DNA of 64,000 nucleotides from Levilactobacillus senmaizukei DSM 21775 = NBRC 103853 (GTDB taxonomy: Bacteria; Bacillota; Bacilli; Lactobacillales; Lactobacillaceae): positions 1 to 64,000 of the forward strand of contig NZ_BCWD01000008.1 in NCBI RefSeq assembly GCF_001592085.1. The letters are read 5' to 3'. This document shows positions 24,252 to 35,100 of this stretch, one piece after another. Below the pieces are notes generated by a model. That model saw only the letters and a program-made list of their open reading frames with translations. It searched no databases and had not been told where the DNA came from. Position 1 is the stretch's first letter; each line of letters begins with the position of its first letter. A program made the translations under genes and the position numbers.

Positions 24252-25034
24252 ATGAAAAAGATGATTCAGGCACTGGCCGTTCTGGTTGCCGGTGCTGGCG
24301 TATTGGGTGTGTCGAGTGTGACGGCTTCCGCAAATAGCCAATATTCGGCGAAGCGGTCCAAGTCGGTTCGGTTGGTTTGGCGTAAGAGTATGAAGCGTCA
24401 TGCTATGCGAGCCACGAAAGGTGCCCGGTATTCGCGGCATCTGGCGATCCGGTATAGTAACAATGATGTTACCCCAACGGTAACATGGTATACGGATGCT
24501 CACGAGAAGCTCTATAAGAAAAACAAGGGGCACAATGCCATTTACTACCACGTCAAGAGTGCTGATGGCACCTTGCAAGGCTGGATCTGGCGAGGGTATC
24601 TGAAGAAGGTCTCTAAGAAGACGACCACACCTAAGGTGGTGGATACATCGGCCGATTCTGGTAAAACCGTCAATGACATTGCCATGACACGGTATTTGTT
24701 CCCTAATTCCATCTATGATGCTAAGTTGAGGGATGCGGCAAATAACTTCTTGGCTATTGATGAATTTTCTGCCGTGACTGATATGCGGGATGACATGAGT
24801 CGCCAAGTAGCCTTCTACACGCCATTCAAGACGATGAAGTACATTGACTTTCAGAGTAAGGATCCTAACAGTCTGAAGTCAATCGATGCCGCTTTGACCG
24901 CTGCCGGGTATGATGCCAAGACTAGAAGCACGACCTACAGTGGCTGGTACGTCGGTGGTAGTCTGGTTAGTTTGGATTCCTCGTATGAGGGAATTGAACC
25001 TGGCGAAGGGATCATCTACTTAATTCAAAAGTAA
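24252..25034 (+). CDS. Secreted protein of unknown function, lactobacillar type
   Basis: A 260-residue protein with a clear signal peptide: MKKMIQ, a hydrophobic core and likely cleavage in TASA-NSQYS near residue 31. The mature N-terminal part (about 32-120) is basic and aromatic, with SVRLVWRKSMKRH, TKGARYSRHLAIRYSNND, TWYTDAHEKLY and GWIWRGYLKK. It looks like a wall- or surface-binding module recurring in lactobacillar exported proteins. After a Thr/Lys linker, the C-terminal half has no recognised motif. There is no LPxTG motif, so it is either released or held by the basic module. Start chosen from GGGAGGG 8 bases upstream. A decayed paralog lies at 13178-13536. The function is not known. 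Confidence 0.8.
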   Translation: MKKMIQALAVLVAGAGVLGVSSVTASANSQYSAKRSKSVRLVWRKSMKRHAMRATKGARYSRHLAIRYSNNDVTPTVTWYTDAHEKLYKKNKGHNAIYYHVKSADGTLQGWIWRGYLKKVSKKTTTPKVVDTSADSGKTVNDIAMTRYLFPNSIYDAKLRDAANNFLAIDEFSAVTDMRDDMSRQVAFYTPFKTMKYIDFQSKDPNSLKSIDAALTAAGYDAKTRSTTYSGWYVGGSLVSLDSSYEGIEPGEGIIYLIQK

Positions 25035-25055
25035 TCAGTTAAATCAAGTGTTGTG

Positions 25056-25091
25056 AGCGTTCAATCCCAGTGATGGATTGAACGCTTTTTT
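25056..25091 (+). terminator. Terminator after the secreted-protein gene
   Basis: AGCGTTCAATCC and GGATTGAACGCT pair perfectly around a 7-base loop, followed by T6. Confidence 0.9.
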
Positions 25092-25214
25092 GTTGGGCAC
25101 CGGTTGCTTGGTAATCAGGTAAAGATAAATTTGTAAGACGTGACAACCGAGGATTCAGTCGAGCGGTGGTAATCTAGGATGAACGACGTTAGTGCAAGAG
25201 CATAGGAGGTTATG

Positions 25215-25541
25215 ATGGACTTAACAACACATCAGGAGTGGTTGGTTCGTTTCTATCGAAGTCGACAATGGTATCAGTACTCACCCTTTATTCGCTTGAA
25301 TTTTTTGACGGAGGAAGTGGGTGAGCTGTCCCGGGCCATTCGGGCGATCGAGATTGGCCGTGATCATCCGGGGGAAGCTGACCGGACGTCGGCAGACCTG
25401 ACCGCTAATTTGGAAGAAGAACTGGGAGATGTCTTGGATCAGGTTTTGATTTTGAGCCATAAGTTTGGCGTGAACCCAGAACGCCTCTTGGCTGCCAGTG
25501 AACAGAAATTACGGGCCCGGTTTGACGAATCAGGGATTTAA
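25215..25541 (+). CDS. MazG-like nucleotide pyrophosphohydrolase family protein
   Basis: A 108-residue all-helical protein with the two acidic motifs of the MazG/dUTPase-like superfamily, FLTEEVGELSRAI (about 30-42) and NLEEELGDVLDQVL (about 71-84), which bind Mg2+ and the nucleotide triphosphate. The preferred substrate cannot be told from sequence; house-cleaning of non-canonical NTPs is the usual role. Start ATG 25215 lies 5 bases from AGGAGG; the ATG at 25212 would be too close. It appears monocistronic. A weak ACTCAAG/CTTGGGT hairpin (about 25604-25628) lies between it and kup. Confidence 0.8.
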   Translation: MDLTTHQEWLVRFYRSRQWYQYSPFIRLNFLTEEVGELSRAIRAIEIGRDHPGEADRTSADLTANLEEELGDVLDQVLILSHKFGVNPERLLAASEQKLRARFDESGI

Positions 25542-25684
25542 TGGTTATCCGGCGTTAGTGATTTGTCTTTGATTCATTTTGGTCAGAATTAGATCAGTCA
25601 CTTACTCAAGTGCTCACCGTTGCTTGGGTTTTGGCAAGGACAACTCTATCATATGCAGTAGCATCAAGTTAGGGGGGTCTAGCC

Positions 25685-27679
25685 ATGAAAATGACGACAA
25701 GGTCGTTATCCGGCGTGGGCATGATCATTACTTTAGGGATTGTGTACGGGGACATTGGAACCTCGCCGCTCTATGTCATGAATGCCATCATCAGTCAGTC
25801 GGGGCATCAGGGAGCAGCCGCGACCACACCGATTATGTTGGGGAGCATTTCATTAATCTTTTGGACCTTGATGCTAATCACGACGATTAAATATATTCTG
25901 TTGGCTATGCGGGCCGATAACAACCATGAAGGCGGGATTTTTGCCCTATATGCCTTGGTTCGGCCACACGCTAAATGGTTAATCTTTCCAGCCCTGGTCG
26001 GCGGGGCAGCCCTACTAGCCGATGGGACGTTAACTCCGGCCGTGACTGTCACATCTGCGATTGAAGGATTAAAGGGCCAGACGTTAGGGCCCTTACACTT
26101 TAGCACCGGACAAGGTTGGGTCCTGTTAGTCGTTACGGGGATTCTCTTAGGTTTGTTCCTGGTTCAACGGTTTGGAACGGAAATGATCGGTTGGTCATTT
26201 GGACCACTGATGTTGATCTGGTTTAGCTTCATTGGCATCGTGGGTCTGCGCAACCTGTTGGCGATGCCAACGGTCCTGCGGGCCCTGTCGCCAGTGTACG
26301 CTATCACGTTTCTCTTCAGTCCCGTTAATCGCCACGGCATCTTCATCCTGGGAAGTATCTTCTTGGCCACCACGGGGGCCGAGGCCCTATATTCCGACAT
26401 GGGGCAAGTGGGCAAACAAAACATTTATGGCACGTGGCCATTCGTTTACCTAACGCTCATGCTGAGTTACTTGGGCCAAGGGGCCTGGGTGATTCGCCAT
26501 GGTGCTGAGATGGCCGTCAGCAGCCCAGCCAATCCATTCTATGCAATGGTGCCCGGACGCTGGCAAATCTTTGCGATCGTGATTGCCACGGTGGCCGCCA
26601 TTATTGCCTCGCAAGCGTTAATTACCGGATCATACACACTAGTCCACGAAGCGATTAGCCTGAAGCTGTTACCGCGGTTACGGATCAAGTTTCCTGGTAA
26701 CGTGAAGAGTCAATTATATATCGCCACAGTGAACTGGATTCTCTGTGCGGTAACGCTGTCCATTGTTTGGTACTTCCGGACCTCGGACAACATGGAAGCC
26801 GCTTATGGCTTGGCCATTACCGTGACGATGTTAATGACCACGATGCTGCTACATGCCTTCCTGATGCAAAAGCATCACCGGGCATTGGCGCGGGTGTATG
26901 TCATTAGTTTTGGTCTGTTGGAAAGTTTGTTCCTGTTAGCGAGTCTCGCCAAGTTCGTGCATGGTGGGTACGTGACGTTGCTGATTACCCTGCTTATTTT
27001 GACCGTCATGGTCTTCTGGTACTACGGCAATCTTCGTCGTGATGCCCACCTGGCCGAAACGGAAGATGTTTCGCTCTCGGAATTTTTGCCGCAACTCGAG
27101 GCTTTAAGCGCCGATGATGGGATTCCGTCATTCTCGACGAATCTGGTCTATTTGAGTCCGGTCACCAAGGACTATCAAATTAAGCGAGCCACGATTTACT
27201 CCATCTTAGACCAACAACCCAAGCGGGCCCGAGTCTACTGGTTTGTGACCGTTAACGAGGCGGACACGCCATACGAATGTTCCTACACCATCGACACTCT
27301 GGGGACCCGGAACGTGATTGATGTCCAACTCTACTTGGGCTTCAAGAAACCCCAACGCTTGAACGTCTATCTGCGGCAAATCGTGAACGACCTATTGGAC
27401 GAAGGCTTGATTGATGATCAAACACCACCTTATTCCAGTATTCCGTTCCGGCGGGTCGGGAACTTCAAGTTTGTCATGTTGAATCAACAATTCCAAGACC
27501 TCGGGGTCCAAGGCGAAATGTCTACCTGGGATCGACTACTGATTGGCGGGCGGTTGTTATTACAACGAATCACGTTATCGCCAACGCGGTGGTACGGCTT
27601 GGAATTCAGTGATGTTATCGAAGAACGGGCCCCGCTGTTCATCGGTCAACAACCCGATCGAACCTTGCGTCGCCGGTAA
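25685..27679 (+). CDS. kup: KUP-type potassium transporter
   Basis: Potassium uptake protein of the KUP/HAK/KT family, 664 residues. The first membrane segment contains the family motif [14 protein letters not shown] (about 19-32); about 12 membrane helices extend to residue 450, and a cytoplasmic C-terminal domain of about 200 residues follows. Lactobacilli commonly use Kup proteins as main K+ importers and several are controlled by c-di-AMP; no c-di-AMP riboswitch was seen in the 140-base leader. AGGGGGGT precedes the ATG. Confidence 0.95.
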   Translation: MKMTTRSLSGVGMIITLGIVYGDIGTSPLYVMNAIISQSGHQGAAATTPIMLGSISLIFWTLMLITTIKYILLAMRADNNHEGGIFALYALVRPHAKWLIFPALVGGAALLADGTLTPAVTVTSAIEGLKGQTLGPLHFSTGQGWVLLVVTGILLGLFLVQRFGTEMIGWSFGPLMLIWFSFIGIVGLRNLLAMPTVLRALSPVYAITFLFSPVNRHGIFILGSIFLATTGAEALYSDMGQVGKQNIYGTWPFVYLTLMLSYLGQGAWVIRHGAEMAVSSPANPFYAMVPGRWQIFAIVIATVAAIIASQALITGSYTLVHEAISLKLLPRLRIKFPGNVKSQLYIATVNWILCAVTLSIVWYFRTSDNMEAAYGLAITVTMLMTTMLLHAFLMQKHHRALARVYVISFGLLESLFLLASLAKFVHGGYVTLLITLLILTVMVFWYYGNLRRDAHLAETEDVSLSEFLPQLEALSADDGIPSFSTNLVYLSPVTKDYQIKRATIYSILDQQPKRARVYWFVTVNEADTPYECSYTIDTLGTRNVIDVQLYLGFKKPQRLNVYLRQIVNDLLDEGLIDDQTPPYSSIPFRRVGNFKFVMLNQQFQDLGVQGEMSTWDRLLIGGRLLLQRITLSPTRWYGLEFSDVIEERAPLFIGQQPDRTLRRR

Positions 27680-27684
27680 GCCTT

Positions 27685-27721
27685 GCACCCAGCAACCTTT
27701 CCTTGGTTGGTGGGTGTTTTT
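27685..27721 (+). terminator. kup terminator
   Basis: CACCCAGCAACC and GGTTGGTGGGTG form a strong stem followed by T5. Confidence 0.9.
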
Positions 27722-27943
27722 GTGTGGTTGGGGGGACCGCCGTCTCCGACCGCCAGTGCGGGTGTTCGCTGTGGAGACCGCCACCAGCCAAAAGAAGCTT
27801 TGATCAATTGGCTTTAACCCCCGGCGCAAGTGGGTAAGGGCTGGGCTATCGTAGTCACCAATTGTATGAGAATATTCTTCGGTAACTGGGGGAGTTTCCT
27901 CGGATAATAAACGGGGTAAGTTTATCAGAGCCATAATTTTGGC
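27722..27943. other. GC-rich foldable gap between convergent genes
   Basis: This 220-base stretch between kup and the permease gene holds inverted repeats, among them GTCTCC/GGAGAC (about 27740-27780) and CAATTGG (27805-27811) with CCAATTG (27858-27864). A minus-strand frame from 27934 could encode 119 residues rich in Arg/Pro, but its ATG has no ribosome site, directly follows a terminator, and the frame runs into the kup coding region. It is therefore not called as a gene. Confidence 0.45.
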
Positions 27944-27974
27944 AAAAAAAGGGTGCCCACAGCGGGCACCCTTT
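27944..27974 (-). terminator. Terminator of the pepD-permease operon
   Basis: On the minus strand GGGTGCCC and GGGCACCC pair around five bases and are followed by seven T. Confidence 0.9.
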
Positions 27975-27984
27975 GATCGTTAAA

Positions 27985-29496
27985 TTAGTTTTCGTCAGAA
28001 GCCGTCTCGGTAATATCATTGCGCTTTTGGGCGTTGTGATAGAAGATCCAAGCTACGGCACCGAAGAAGATCGGTCCGATAATCGTCCAGAAGGCGGTCA
28101 TATAGTCATGTTCCAACATTGGTTCCAGACAGGTAAAGCCGATCCCACCAACCAGAACGATCAGAACCAACGTGACAATGACGTTGGTCCAGAGTCGACT
28201 GGTGAAGACTTCGAATGGTCGGTCCAGGTCCTGACGCTGCTTGAAGAATGGGAAGGCCCCAATCAAGAAGAGGTAAGGGAAGGACGTTGAGACGTTAGCC
28301 ATGTCGGTCAGAATCAAGTAAAACTTATTTGCGGCAGAACCCCCGAAGGCTACCAAGAAGATGAAGACGGCTACCACGATGGCTTGTAACCACATGGAGA
28401 AGGCCGGCAAACCAGCCTTGTTTAATTTCGTCATCTTCTTAGGCCACAGTTTTGGAGAAGACCCCATGATGAAGGACTTCAATGGGGAGTAAACCAGCAC
28501 GAAGAAGGAACCTAAGTAAGCCATGAACATGCTTAGTCCGGTGAAGCGGGCTAAGAGTTGGCCCATGGTAGCGGCGGTGCTAGCGGAAAGGTGCATGGCC
28601 TTTCCTAAGACTAGTCCGAGGTTATTCATCAGGACGTAAGAGATGTTCCCCAGGTTAACTTCGTCACCACCTAGTACTTGGTGCCAGTTGGTGCTGATCC
28701 CCCACATGAAGATGGAGAGGGAATACATGATGGTGATGGCAATCGTTGAAATGATTAACCCCTTAGGAAATGTCTTTTCCGGCTTGTCCATGCTATCGGT
28801 AATCCCACCCATGGATTCCATGCCGGCATAGGCGAAGACCGCATACGTGATGAAGGAAAGCAGGGCTAGTGGGGATGAGAAACCAGGATTTGGTGAGCTA
28901 ACGAAGCTGTGAATCCCGTGAATTGGTTCGGCGAGTTGGCCACCGTTTAGGAACCAGATGACGATGCTGGCCACGAAAAAGACCCCGGTCAGGAACATCA
29001 CGAAGAAGCCCCCGAGTGAAGAAATCTTGGCGATGGAGTTCATCCCCCGTGTCGCGAAGAAGGTCACGGCCAGGATCCAGAAGATGCCGAGTAACCCGAC
29101 CGTTTGTGTTGAGGATAAGCCTAAGAAGGACCAGGTCTGTGTTTGGTCACTCCCAGAAATTAACGTGGAGAGTGGAATCCAAACCTTGGTGGAAGTGGAT
29201 AACATCCAGATGATCCATGAGGATAACCAGATGAAGGTCCCAATGAACGCCCACTTTTCACCGATGGAACCAGCCAACCAAGAGTAAATTCCTCCCTTGG
29301 CCTCCTTGAAGGCGGACCCATATTCGGCCAGCATCAAGGCACTTGGCAAGAAGAACAATAACGCAGCTAAGATGTACCAGATAATACTGGCGTAACCCAT
29401 TTGGTCATAAGCAACGGTCGTGTTAGCGAAACCGTAGATGGCCGAAAAAATCATTAAGATCAGGCTCGAAACGCCGATCTTTTTTTGCTTTCCCAT
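27985..29496 (-). CDS. yjeM: APC-family amino acid permease, YjeM type
   Basis: A 503-residue membrane protein with about 12-14 hydrophobic segments. The N-terminal region GFANTTVAYDQMGYAS and EYGSAFKEAKGGIYSW closely resembles the enterobacterial inner-membrane transporter YjeM of the amino acid/polyamine/organocation superfamily, whose substrate is not firmly known. Start ATG 29496 was chosen because GGGAG lies 8 bases upstream; an ATG five codons earlier overlaps that site. It lies 53 bases after the dipeptidase gene on the same strand with no terminator between them, so the two probably form an operon handling peptide-derived amino acids. Confidence 0.88.
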   Translation of the reverse strand: MGKQKKIGVSSLILMIFSAIYGFANTTVAYDQMGYASIIWYILAALLFFLPSALMLAEYGSAFKEAKGGIYSWLAGSIGEKWAFIGTFIWLSSWIIWMLSTSTKVWIPLSTLISGSDQTQTWSFLGLSSTQTVGLLGIFWILAVTFFATRGMNSIAKISSLGGFFVMFLTGVFFVASIVIWFLNGGQLAEPIHGIHSFVSSPNPGFSSPLALLSFITYAVFAYAGMESMGGITDSMDKPEKTFPKGLIISTIAITIMYSLSIFMWGISTNWHQVLGGDEVNLGNISYVLMNNLGLVLGKAMHLSASTAATMGQLLARFTGLSMFMAYLGSFFVLVYSPLKSFIMGSSPKLWPKKMTKLNKAGLPAFSMWLQAIVVAVFIFLVAFGGSAANKFYLILTDMANVSTSFPYLFLIGAFPFFKQRQDLDRPFEVFTSRLWTNVIVTLVLIVLVGGIGFTCLEPMLEHDYMTAFWTIIGPIFFGAVAWIFYHNAQKRNDITETASDEN

Positions 29497-29549
29497 GATG
29501 ATATCTCCCATTTATAGTGAAGCCGCTCAATTAGCGACCCCCACCTTGT

Positions 29550-30965
29550 TTATAGATTTAGGTCCTGGTGATAGTTCAGCGGACCAAGGTCGGTGGCCTG
29601 AGTGATTAAGGTCGCGGCCAGCTCTCGGTAACGCCGAATTCCCAATGCGGCGTTGGCGAAGGCTTGTTGCGTTAAGAAATGGTTCAGTTCGGGGCCAGAT
29701 AATTGACTGCCAACTTGATCCGTGTGTTGGACGGATTGCTTGAAGGCGATCCGCAGATCCTTTTGAACGGCGCTGACGGTTGGCCAGGCCTCGTGATAAT
29801 GAGCATCGGTCAGGACGCTCACCAGCTTGTAGACCCAGTAAGCCGACTCGCTGTCATAGGTCTCGGTTCCCAGATGATACGCATCTGGTGTGCTGTCAAT
29901 GCCGGCGTAGAAGGGTACGTAGACACTTTGAGCGGCGACGCCCATGGCTAACCACTGAATACCAGCCAGGGCGGGGTCCAGGTTGGGTCGGACCTGCAAG
30001 ACGTGTGATTCCTGGGTCTTGGCCAAGCTGATTGGCCGGAATGCCGTTCGTTGTTCGGGCGAACCGGACCCAACGGGATCGTAAGGTGTTTCCTCATAGT
30101 GACTACTTAAGAAAGCCTGGGCATCGTCAACACTCAGTAGCCGATCGGCATACTGAATAAACGGTAAGTCAAATGCCTGGGGTTCTTGAACAACACTTGG
30201 GGTCAAGATCTTTTGCCCATACCAAACCCGTGGGGTGTTGTAGTACAGGTCGGATTGGTCTTGGGTCCCAAAGATATCCCGCCAAATGAATTGATTGCGA
30301 TGCGGATTCAAGTGATTGTCGGCAACAAACTTTTGCAGGTCGCGGGCAAACATGAAGTTATCGGCATCGTTGAAATCGATGGCTTGGATGGCCATTTGAT
30401 TGGCAACCACGGTGTACCCGTTGGCAGGGATGCGTTGGGCAACCCAGTAGTGGCCAGCACCCGTTTCCAGGTACCAGGCCTCCTGTTGGTCGGCGAAGAG
30501 AATCCCGTTTGATTCGCTGGTTCCGTAGTGTTCAATCAATTGACCTAGGCGAGCGACCCCTTCGCGAGCGGTATGGATGTAAGGCAAGACCACGGTAATC
30601 ATGGCCTCTTCACCCAAACCATCCTTAACCAAAGGATCGGCACCTAAGACGCGCTCATTTGAATAGGTACTCTCGGTACCGCTCATGGCGACGCCAAATT
30701 CGTTGAAGCCGTCCTCTTCGAACAGGCCATACTTAGCCGTCCATTCGGGCGTGGCCGTATATTTCGCAGCGTGCAGGGGTAACGGCATGGTAAAGCCATT
30801 ATCCTGACTGACAAAGGTTTGCGGCGTGGTTGCGGTCGTTGCTGGGTGAACGACGAAGTGTTTTGGCCAAGCGGCCTTGGCATCTTCGTTACGCCCAATG
30901 ATGACAGACCCGTCGGTGGTTGCCCGGGGGCCAATTAAAATACTCGTGCAAGCCGAATAGTTCAA
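29550..30965 (-). CDS. pepD: C69-family dipeptidase (PepD type)
   Basis: An intracellular Ntn-hydrolase dipeptidase of 471 residues. The protein opens MNYSACTSILIGPRATTDGS, in which Cys6 is the expected nucleophile, followed by IIGRNED, a family motif. In relatives the short propeptide may be removed so that Cys becomes N-terminal; here five residues precede it. The start is TTG at 30965 with GAGGAG 8 bases upstream. It is transcribed ahead of the permease gene. Broad dipeptidase activity is known for lactobacillar PepD enzymes; specificity here is not readable. Confidence 0.9.
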   Translation of the reverse strand: MNYSACTSILIGPRATTDGSVIIGRNEDAKAAWPKHFVVHPATTATTPQTFVSQDNGFTMPLPLHAAKYTATPEWTAKYGLFEEDGFNEFGVAMSGTESTYSNERVLGADPLVKDGLGEEAMITVVLPYIHTAREGVARLGQLIEHYGTSESNGILFADQQEAWYLETGAGHYWVAQRIPANGYTVVANQMAIQAIDFNDADNFMFARDLQKFVADNHLNPHRNQFIWRDIFGTQDQSDLYYNTPRVWYGQKILTPSVVQEPQAFDLPFIQYADRLLSVDDAQAFLSSHYEETPYDPVGSGSPEQRTAFRPISLAKTQESHVLQVRPNLDPALAGIQWLAMGVAAQSVYVPFYAGIDSTPDAYHLGTETYDSESAYWVYKLVSVLTDAHYHEAWPTVSAVQKDLRIAFKQSVQHTDQVGSQLSGPELNHFLTQQAFANAALGIRRYRELAATLITQATDLGPLNYHQDLNL

Positions 30966-30984
30966 ACGGAGCGCTCCTCTCTTT

Positions 30985-31200
30985 AATGAATAAAATTACG
31001 TTTTCTATTCTATCATGTTTCGTGGAAAACCGGGACTTTTCGGCAGAATTTGCATTGAATTATTTATATTTTTTGGATATTCAAATATTTATACATTTTA
31101 AGCTAATATATTCATTAAAAAACTTAAACGACTTAAAGAGTCGTCGCGAGAAACGAGGGAATCATTTGGGGAAGCCCAGAAAACTTGAGCCATTTAACCA
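30985..31200. other. AT-rich divergent intergenic region
   Basis: About 215 bases markedly richer in A+T than the surroundings, between the start of pepD (minus) and the yitT transcription start. Promoters for both are expected here. Only a TATAAT at 31211-31216 ahead of yitT is clear; its -35 is ambiguous (TTGAGC is 20 bases upstream). No RNA gene or operator was recognised. Confidence 0.4.
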
Positions 31201-31250
31201 TTAAATTAGGTATAATGATGGGAGCAACGTTTCTGGAAAGGGCGACAGTT

Positions 31251-32135
31251 ATGGGTAACAAGCAGCAGCGCGAGCTGGCTAAACAGTTTTTGATCATGGT
31301 CATGTCTTCAGTGGTTAGTGCCATTGCACTGAACGAATTCCTGGTACCAGGGAAGATCTTCTCGTCAGGAATTAATGGGGTTTCACAGATTATCGCCACG
31401 ATTCTTCAGATGGTGAACCTGCACGTGAGCACGGGGTGGTTCATCCTGCTCTTCAACATCCCAATTGGCCTGTTAGGCTGGTTCAAGGTTGGTCGGCGCT
31501 TCACGCTGTATTCGATTATCGTGGCGATCTTGACCTCCGTACTGACGATTGTCGTGCCCGTACATAATATTTCGAATAATCCACTATTAGCGGCCCTATT
31601 TGGGGGAATTCTTTCCGGTGTTTCGATTGGGTATCCCTTGAAATATGGCTTCTCGACCGGGGGGATGGATATCATCGCCGTCGTCTTGGAGAAAACCACT
31701 GGTCGAACAATTGGAACCCTCATGATGATGATTAACTTGACGATTGTGGTGGTGGCCGGGTTTATGTTTGGCTGGGAGAGTGCGCTATACACGATCATTT
31801 CCATTTACGCGATGTCTCGCGTCGTCGATGGCATTCATACCGGGCATCAGAAGTTAACAGCCTTCATCGTGACCAGCCACAAGCAAACGGTGGTTGATGA
31901 ACTGAACCGCACGCTGATTCGGGGGATCACGGTGTTGCCGTCCACGGGTGCCTATACCGGCAAGGAAAATAACGTGCTGATGGTGGTCATTTCTCGTTAT
32001 GAGCTGTATGACCTGGAGCAGGCCGTCAAGGAAGTCGATCGCCATGCCTTTGTTAACCTGGTCAACACCATCGACATTGAAGGAAACTTTATTAGTCAGT
32101 CGGAACAGCGGGAAGCGAAGCAGGCCCAGCAATAG
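31251..32135 (+). CDS. YitT family membrane protein
   Basis: A 294-residue protein with five to six membrane helices in residues 10-190 and a C-terminal cytoplasmic DUF2179 domain (about 200-280: KLTAFIVTSHKQTVVDEL and GAYTGKENNVLMVVISR). The family is widespread in Firmicutes and of unsettled transport function. Start ATG 31251 follows GAAAGGG by 8 bases; an in-frame ATG at 31185 lies upstream of the TATAAT at 31211 and so cannot be the start of a transcript from that promoter. hsdR begins only 22 bases after its stop. Confidence 0.9.
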   Translation: MGNKQQRELAKQFLIMVMSSVVSAIALNEFLVPGKIFSSGINGVSQIIATILQMVNLHVSTGWFILLFNIPIGLLGWFKVGRRFTLYSIIVAILTSVLTIVVPVHNISNNPLLAALFGGILSGVSIGYPLKYGFSTGGMDIIAVVLEKTTGRTIGTLMMMINLTIVVVAGFMFGWESALYTIISIYAMSRVVDGIHTGHQKLTAFIVTSHKQTVVDELNRTLIRGITVLPSTGAYTGKENNVLMVVISRYELYDLEQAVKEVDRHAFVNLVNTIDIEGNFISQSEQREAKQAQQ

Positions 32136-32157
32136 AAAATTGAGAGGATTGACAACA

Positions 32158-35100
32158 ATGGACGCGGAATTAGATTTTGAAAACAAGTTGATTGGTTACC
32201 TTGAACAGATTGGTGGGACCAAGCAATGGCAATACGTGCCGGATATTACCCAGACGGAACAGTTATGGGCTAATTTTAAACAGATTCTTGAAAAAAATAA
32301 TCAGGATAAAATTGATGAACCTTTGAGTGATAACGAGTTTGCGCAGGTAAAAAAACAAATTGATGATTTGGAAACGCCCTATTTAGCTGGAAAGTTTTTG
32401 TATGGACTGAATGGAGTTTCCCAGGTCGAAATTGACATGGATGACGGTCGTCATATCTTCCTCACAGTGTTTGATCAGGCCAATGTGGGGGCCGGAAATA
32501 CTGTCTATCAGGTGGTGAATCAGATTGAACGGCCACATAAGTTGGCTGGCTATCGTGACCGGCGCTTCGATACCACGTTGTTGATTAACGGACTACCAAT
32601 TATTCATATTGAAGAAAAGGCCGCAAATCATAATGTTACAGAGGCGCTGAACCAGATGGAACAGTATGCCACTGAAGGGCAGTTCACAGATATTTATTCC
32701 ACGGTGCAAATTCTAATTGGGATGACGCCGGACGATACCCGTTATATGGCGAATACGACGGCGGATAAGTTCAACTTTGACTTTGCCTTTCACTGGCAGC
32801 GGGAAGATAATAATCAACCTGTTATGGACTGGCGAGACTTTTTGAATCGGATGTTGTCGATTCCCATGGCGCATCAGATGGCGACTAACTATATGATTCT
32901 GGATGGCACCCAGCATCACCAGATGTTAAAGGTGATGCGGCCATATCAGGTGTATGCGACGCGCAAAGTTATTCAACAGATCAACGAGGCTAGTTTTAAT
33001 TTGGATAGTCAAAAGCTGGGATATATCTGGCATACGACCGGTTCAGGGAAGACCATCAGTAGTTTCAAAACAGCTTGGTTGGCTTCAAGGCTACCCAATG
33101 TCGATAAGGTCGTCTTCATTGTGGACCGGATTGCCTTGACTCAACAAACGGTTGATAATTATTCCGCCTACGATCCGGATACCAATGATGAAAATAAAAA
33201 TGGGGTTGTTACGGACACCGCGAACGTCAGCGTTCTTGGCCAAAAAATCCGGCAAAAGGGCGGCGGCATCGTGGTTACATCGATTCAAAAGCTGGATCGA
33301 CTGGTTCAACGGGCTAACTTTAAGAAGCCCGATCAACATATCGTATTTATTGTTGACGAAGCGCATCGTTCGACCAGTGGTGACATGTTGCAACGGGCGA
33401 AGGCCGGCTTCCCCCATGGTGCCTGGGTCGGCTATACTGGGACGCCAAGTTTTGACGGCATCACGACGCAGGAGATCTTTGGGGACTTACTTCATGCCTA
33501 TACCATTCGTGAGGCCATTGCGGATCGAAATGTCTTGGGATTTAAGGTCGACTTCAACACGACGCTGTCGGAGGATGTGTTGAAGGAACAATATTTACCC
33601 GCCTTCTATCAGGAGAAACATCCTGACTGGACCCAGGAACAGATTAAATACAAGATTGACCATTTATCCCGTGAAGATATGGATGATTCCGTTAATTCCG
33701 GTGTCTATGATGACAATGACGATCATGTTAAGTTGGTCGTCGATGATATTCTAAATAAGTGGCGAAACCGGTCCGTTTCCGGTCGTTACAGCGCCATGTT
33801 GACGACCCATGTTGGTGGTGGGAAAGCCTCGTCACCCATGGCAATTAAGTATTTTGAGGAGTTCCAACGGCGGAATGCCGAGCTTCCCGCTGACAAACGG
33901 CTGAAGGTCGCAGTGACATTTAGTCAGGATAATTCCAATGGCAATCATATGTTGCAGACCAACCAGGGCTTGCACAATGCAATGGCGGCCTACAATGAGC
34001 TATTTGGAACGGCCTTCGGGGATGATACTGTAAGGGAATATACCGAGGACGTGGTGTCTCGGTTGAACCGGAGTATCAGTACCGATCCCGAGGATTATCT
34101 AAATATCGTGATTGTTATTGACCAGTTGCTGACGGGGTTCGATGCCCCATACTTGAATACCCTGTATGTCGACCGGACCATGCAGGGAGCTAACTTGATT
34201 CAGGCGTACTCCCGGACCAATCGGATTCAGGATATGCAACAGAAGCCTTATGGCCGAATCGTTAACTATCGTTGGCCAGCACAGGCTGAGAAGCTCATGA
34301 ACGAAGCCTTGCGGACATATGCGGACCGGAATTCGGCGAATATTCAAATTGGACTGCCAAATGTTGATAAAGGCGGTGGGGGTGTTATTGCTCCAGATGT
34401 TGGCGCGACAAAGGACCAGGCCAAAAAGCTTGTCAAACAGTTAGCAGAACTGACGGATGGTTTTGACCATATCTCCGCCAGTGAGGCCAAGCAAGACCAG
34501 ACCTTGGACCTGTTAAAGCAATATAATCATGCGATGGCCCTGCTAAAACAGGACGATTCATATGATTATGACCAACCGGATAAGCTCTTGGAAAAGATTG
34601 GAATTACACCGGATCAAGAAGTTCGACTAACCAATACAATTGCTAATAACTTAACAGAGGCCATCGTTGGACGTCATCCCGACAACAACATCAACTACGG
34701 TGATTTTGATTTGCAGATGGAACATGTCAATGAGGTCAAGGTTAATTATGATTACCTTGAAGAACTGATTGCACAATTCCTGAATGAAACCAATGATGGC
34801 GATCAAGATGCCGCAGATGAAACTTTTGGTAAGATTAATGATATGGCTGATCAACTGACTGACCGTCAATATGGTCAACAGGTTAAGCGGATGGCTGCGG
34901 ATATTCACAACGGTCAATTGGACCATGACTTGGTCTCGGAGTATCCCGTCAAGTCTTCGTCAATTAAAGGAATCTTGGCGGAACACAATCAACGGAGTCG
35001 GCGGACTGTCATTTTGGCTTTTCGGCAAAAGTGGGGACTGGTCGATGCCGAGGGTGTGAAGGACGAGATGAACTTGATCCTGGATCGGCACATTACGGGT

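Noticed and set aside
24222-24806. Minus-strand frame of about 194 codons
   Set aside because: Antisense to the secreted-protein gene, which has a signal peptide, ribosome site, promoter and terminator.
25542-25684. c-di-AMP (ydaO) riboswitch ahead of kup
   Set aside because: The leader is only about 140 bases and lacks the conserved aptamer blocks; only a weak hairpin is present.
27575-27934. Minus-strand frame of 119 codons between kup and the permease gene
   Set aside because: Its ATG directly follows a terminator, there is no ribosome site, and half the frame is antisense to kup; described as gap structure instead.
31999-32157. N-terminal extension of hsdR by 53 codons
   Set aside because: The extension lies in the coding sequence of yitT, and a ribosome site (GAGAGG) precedes the ATG at 32158.
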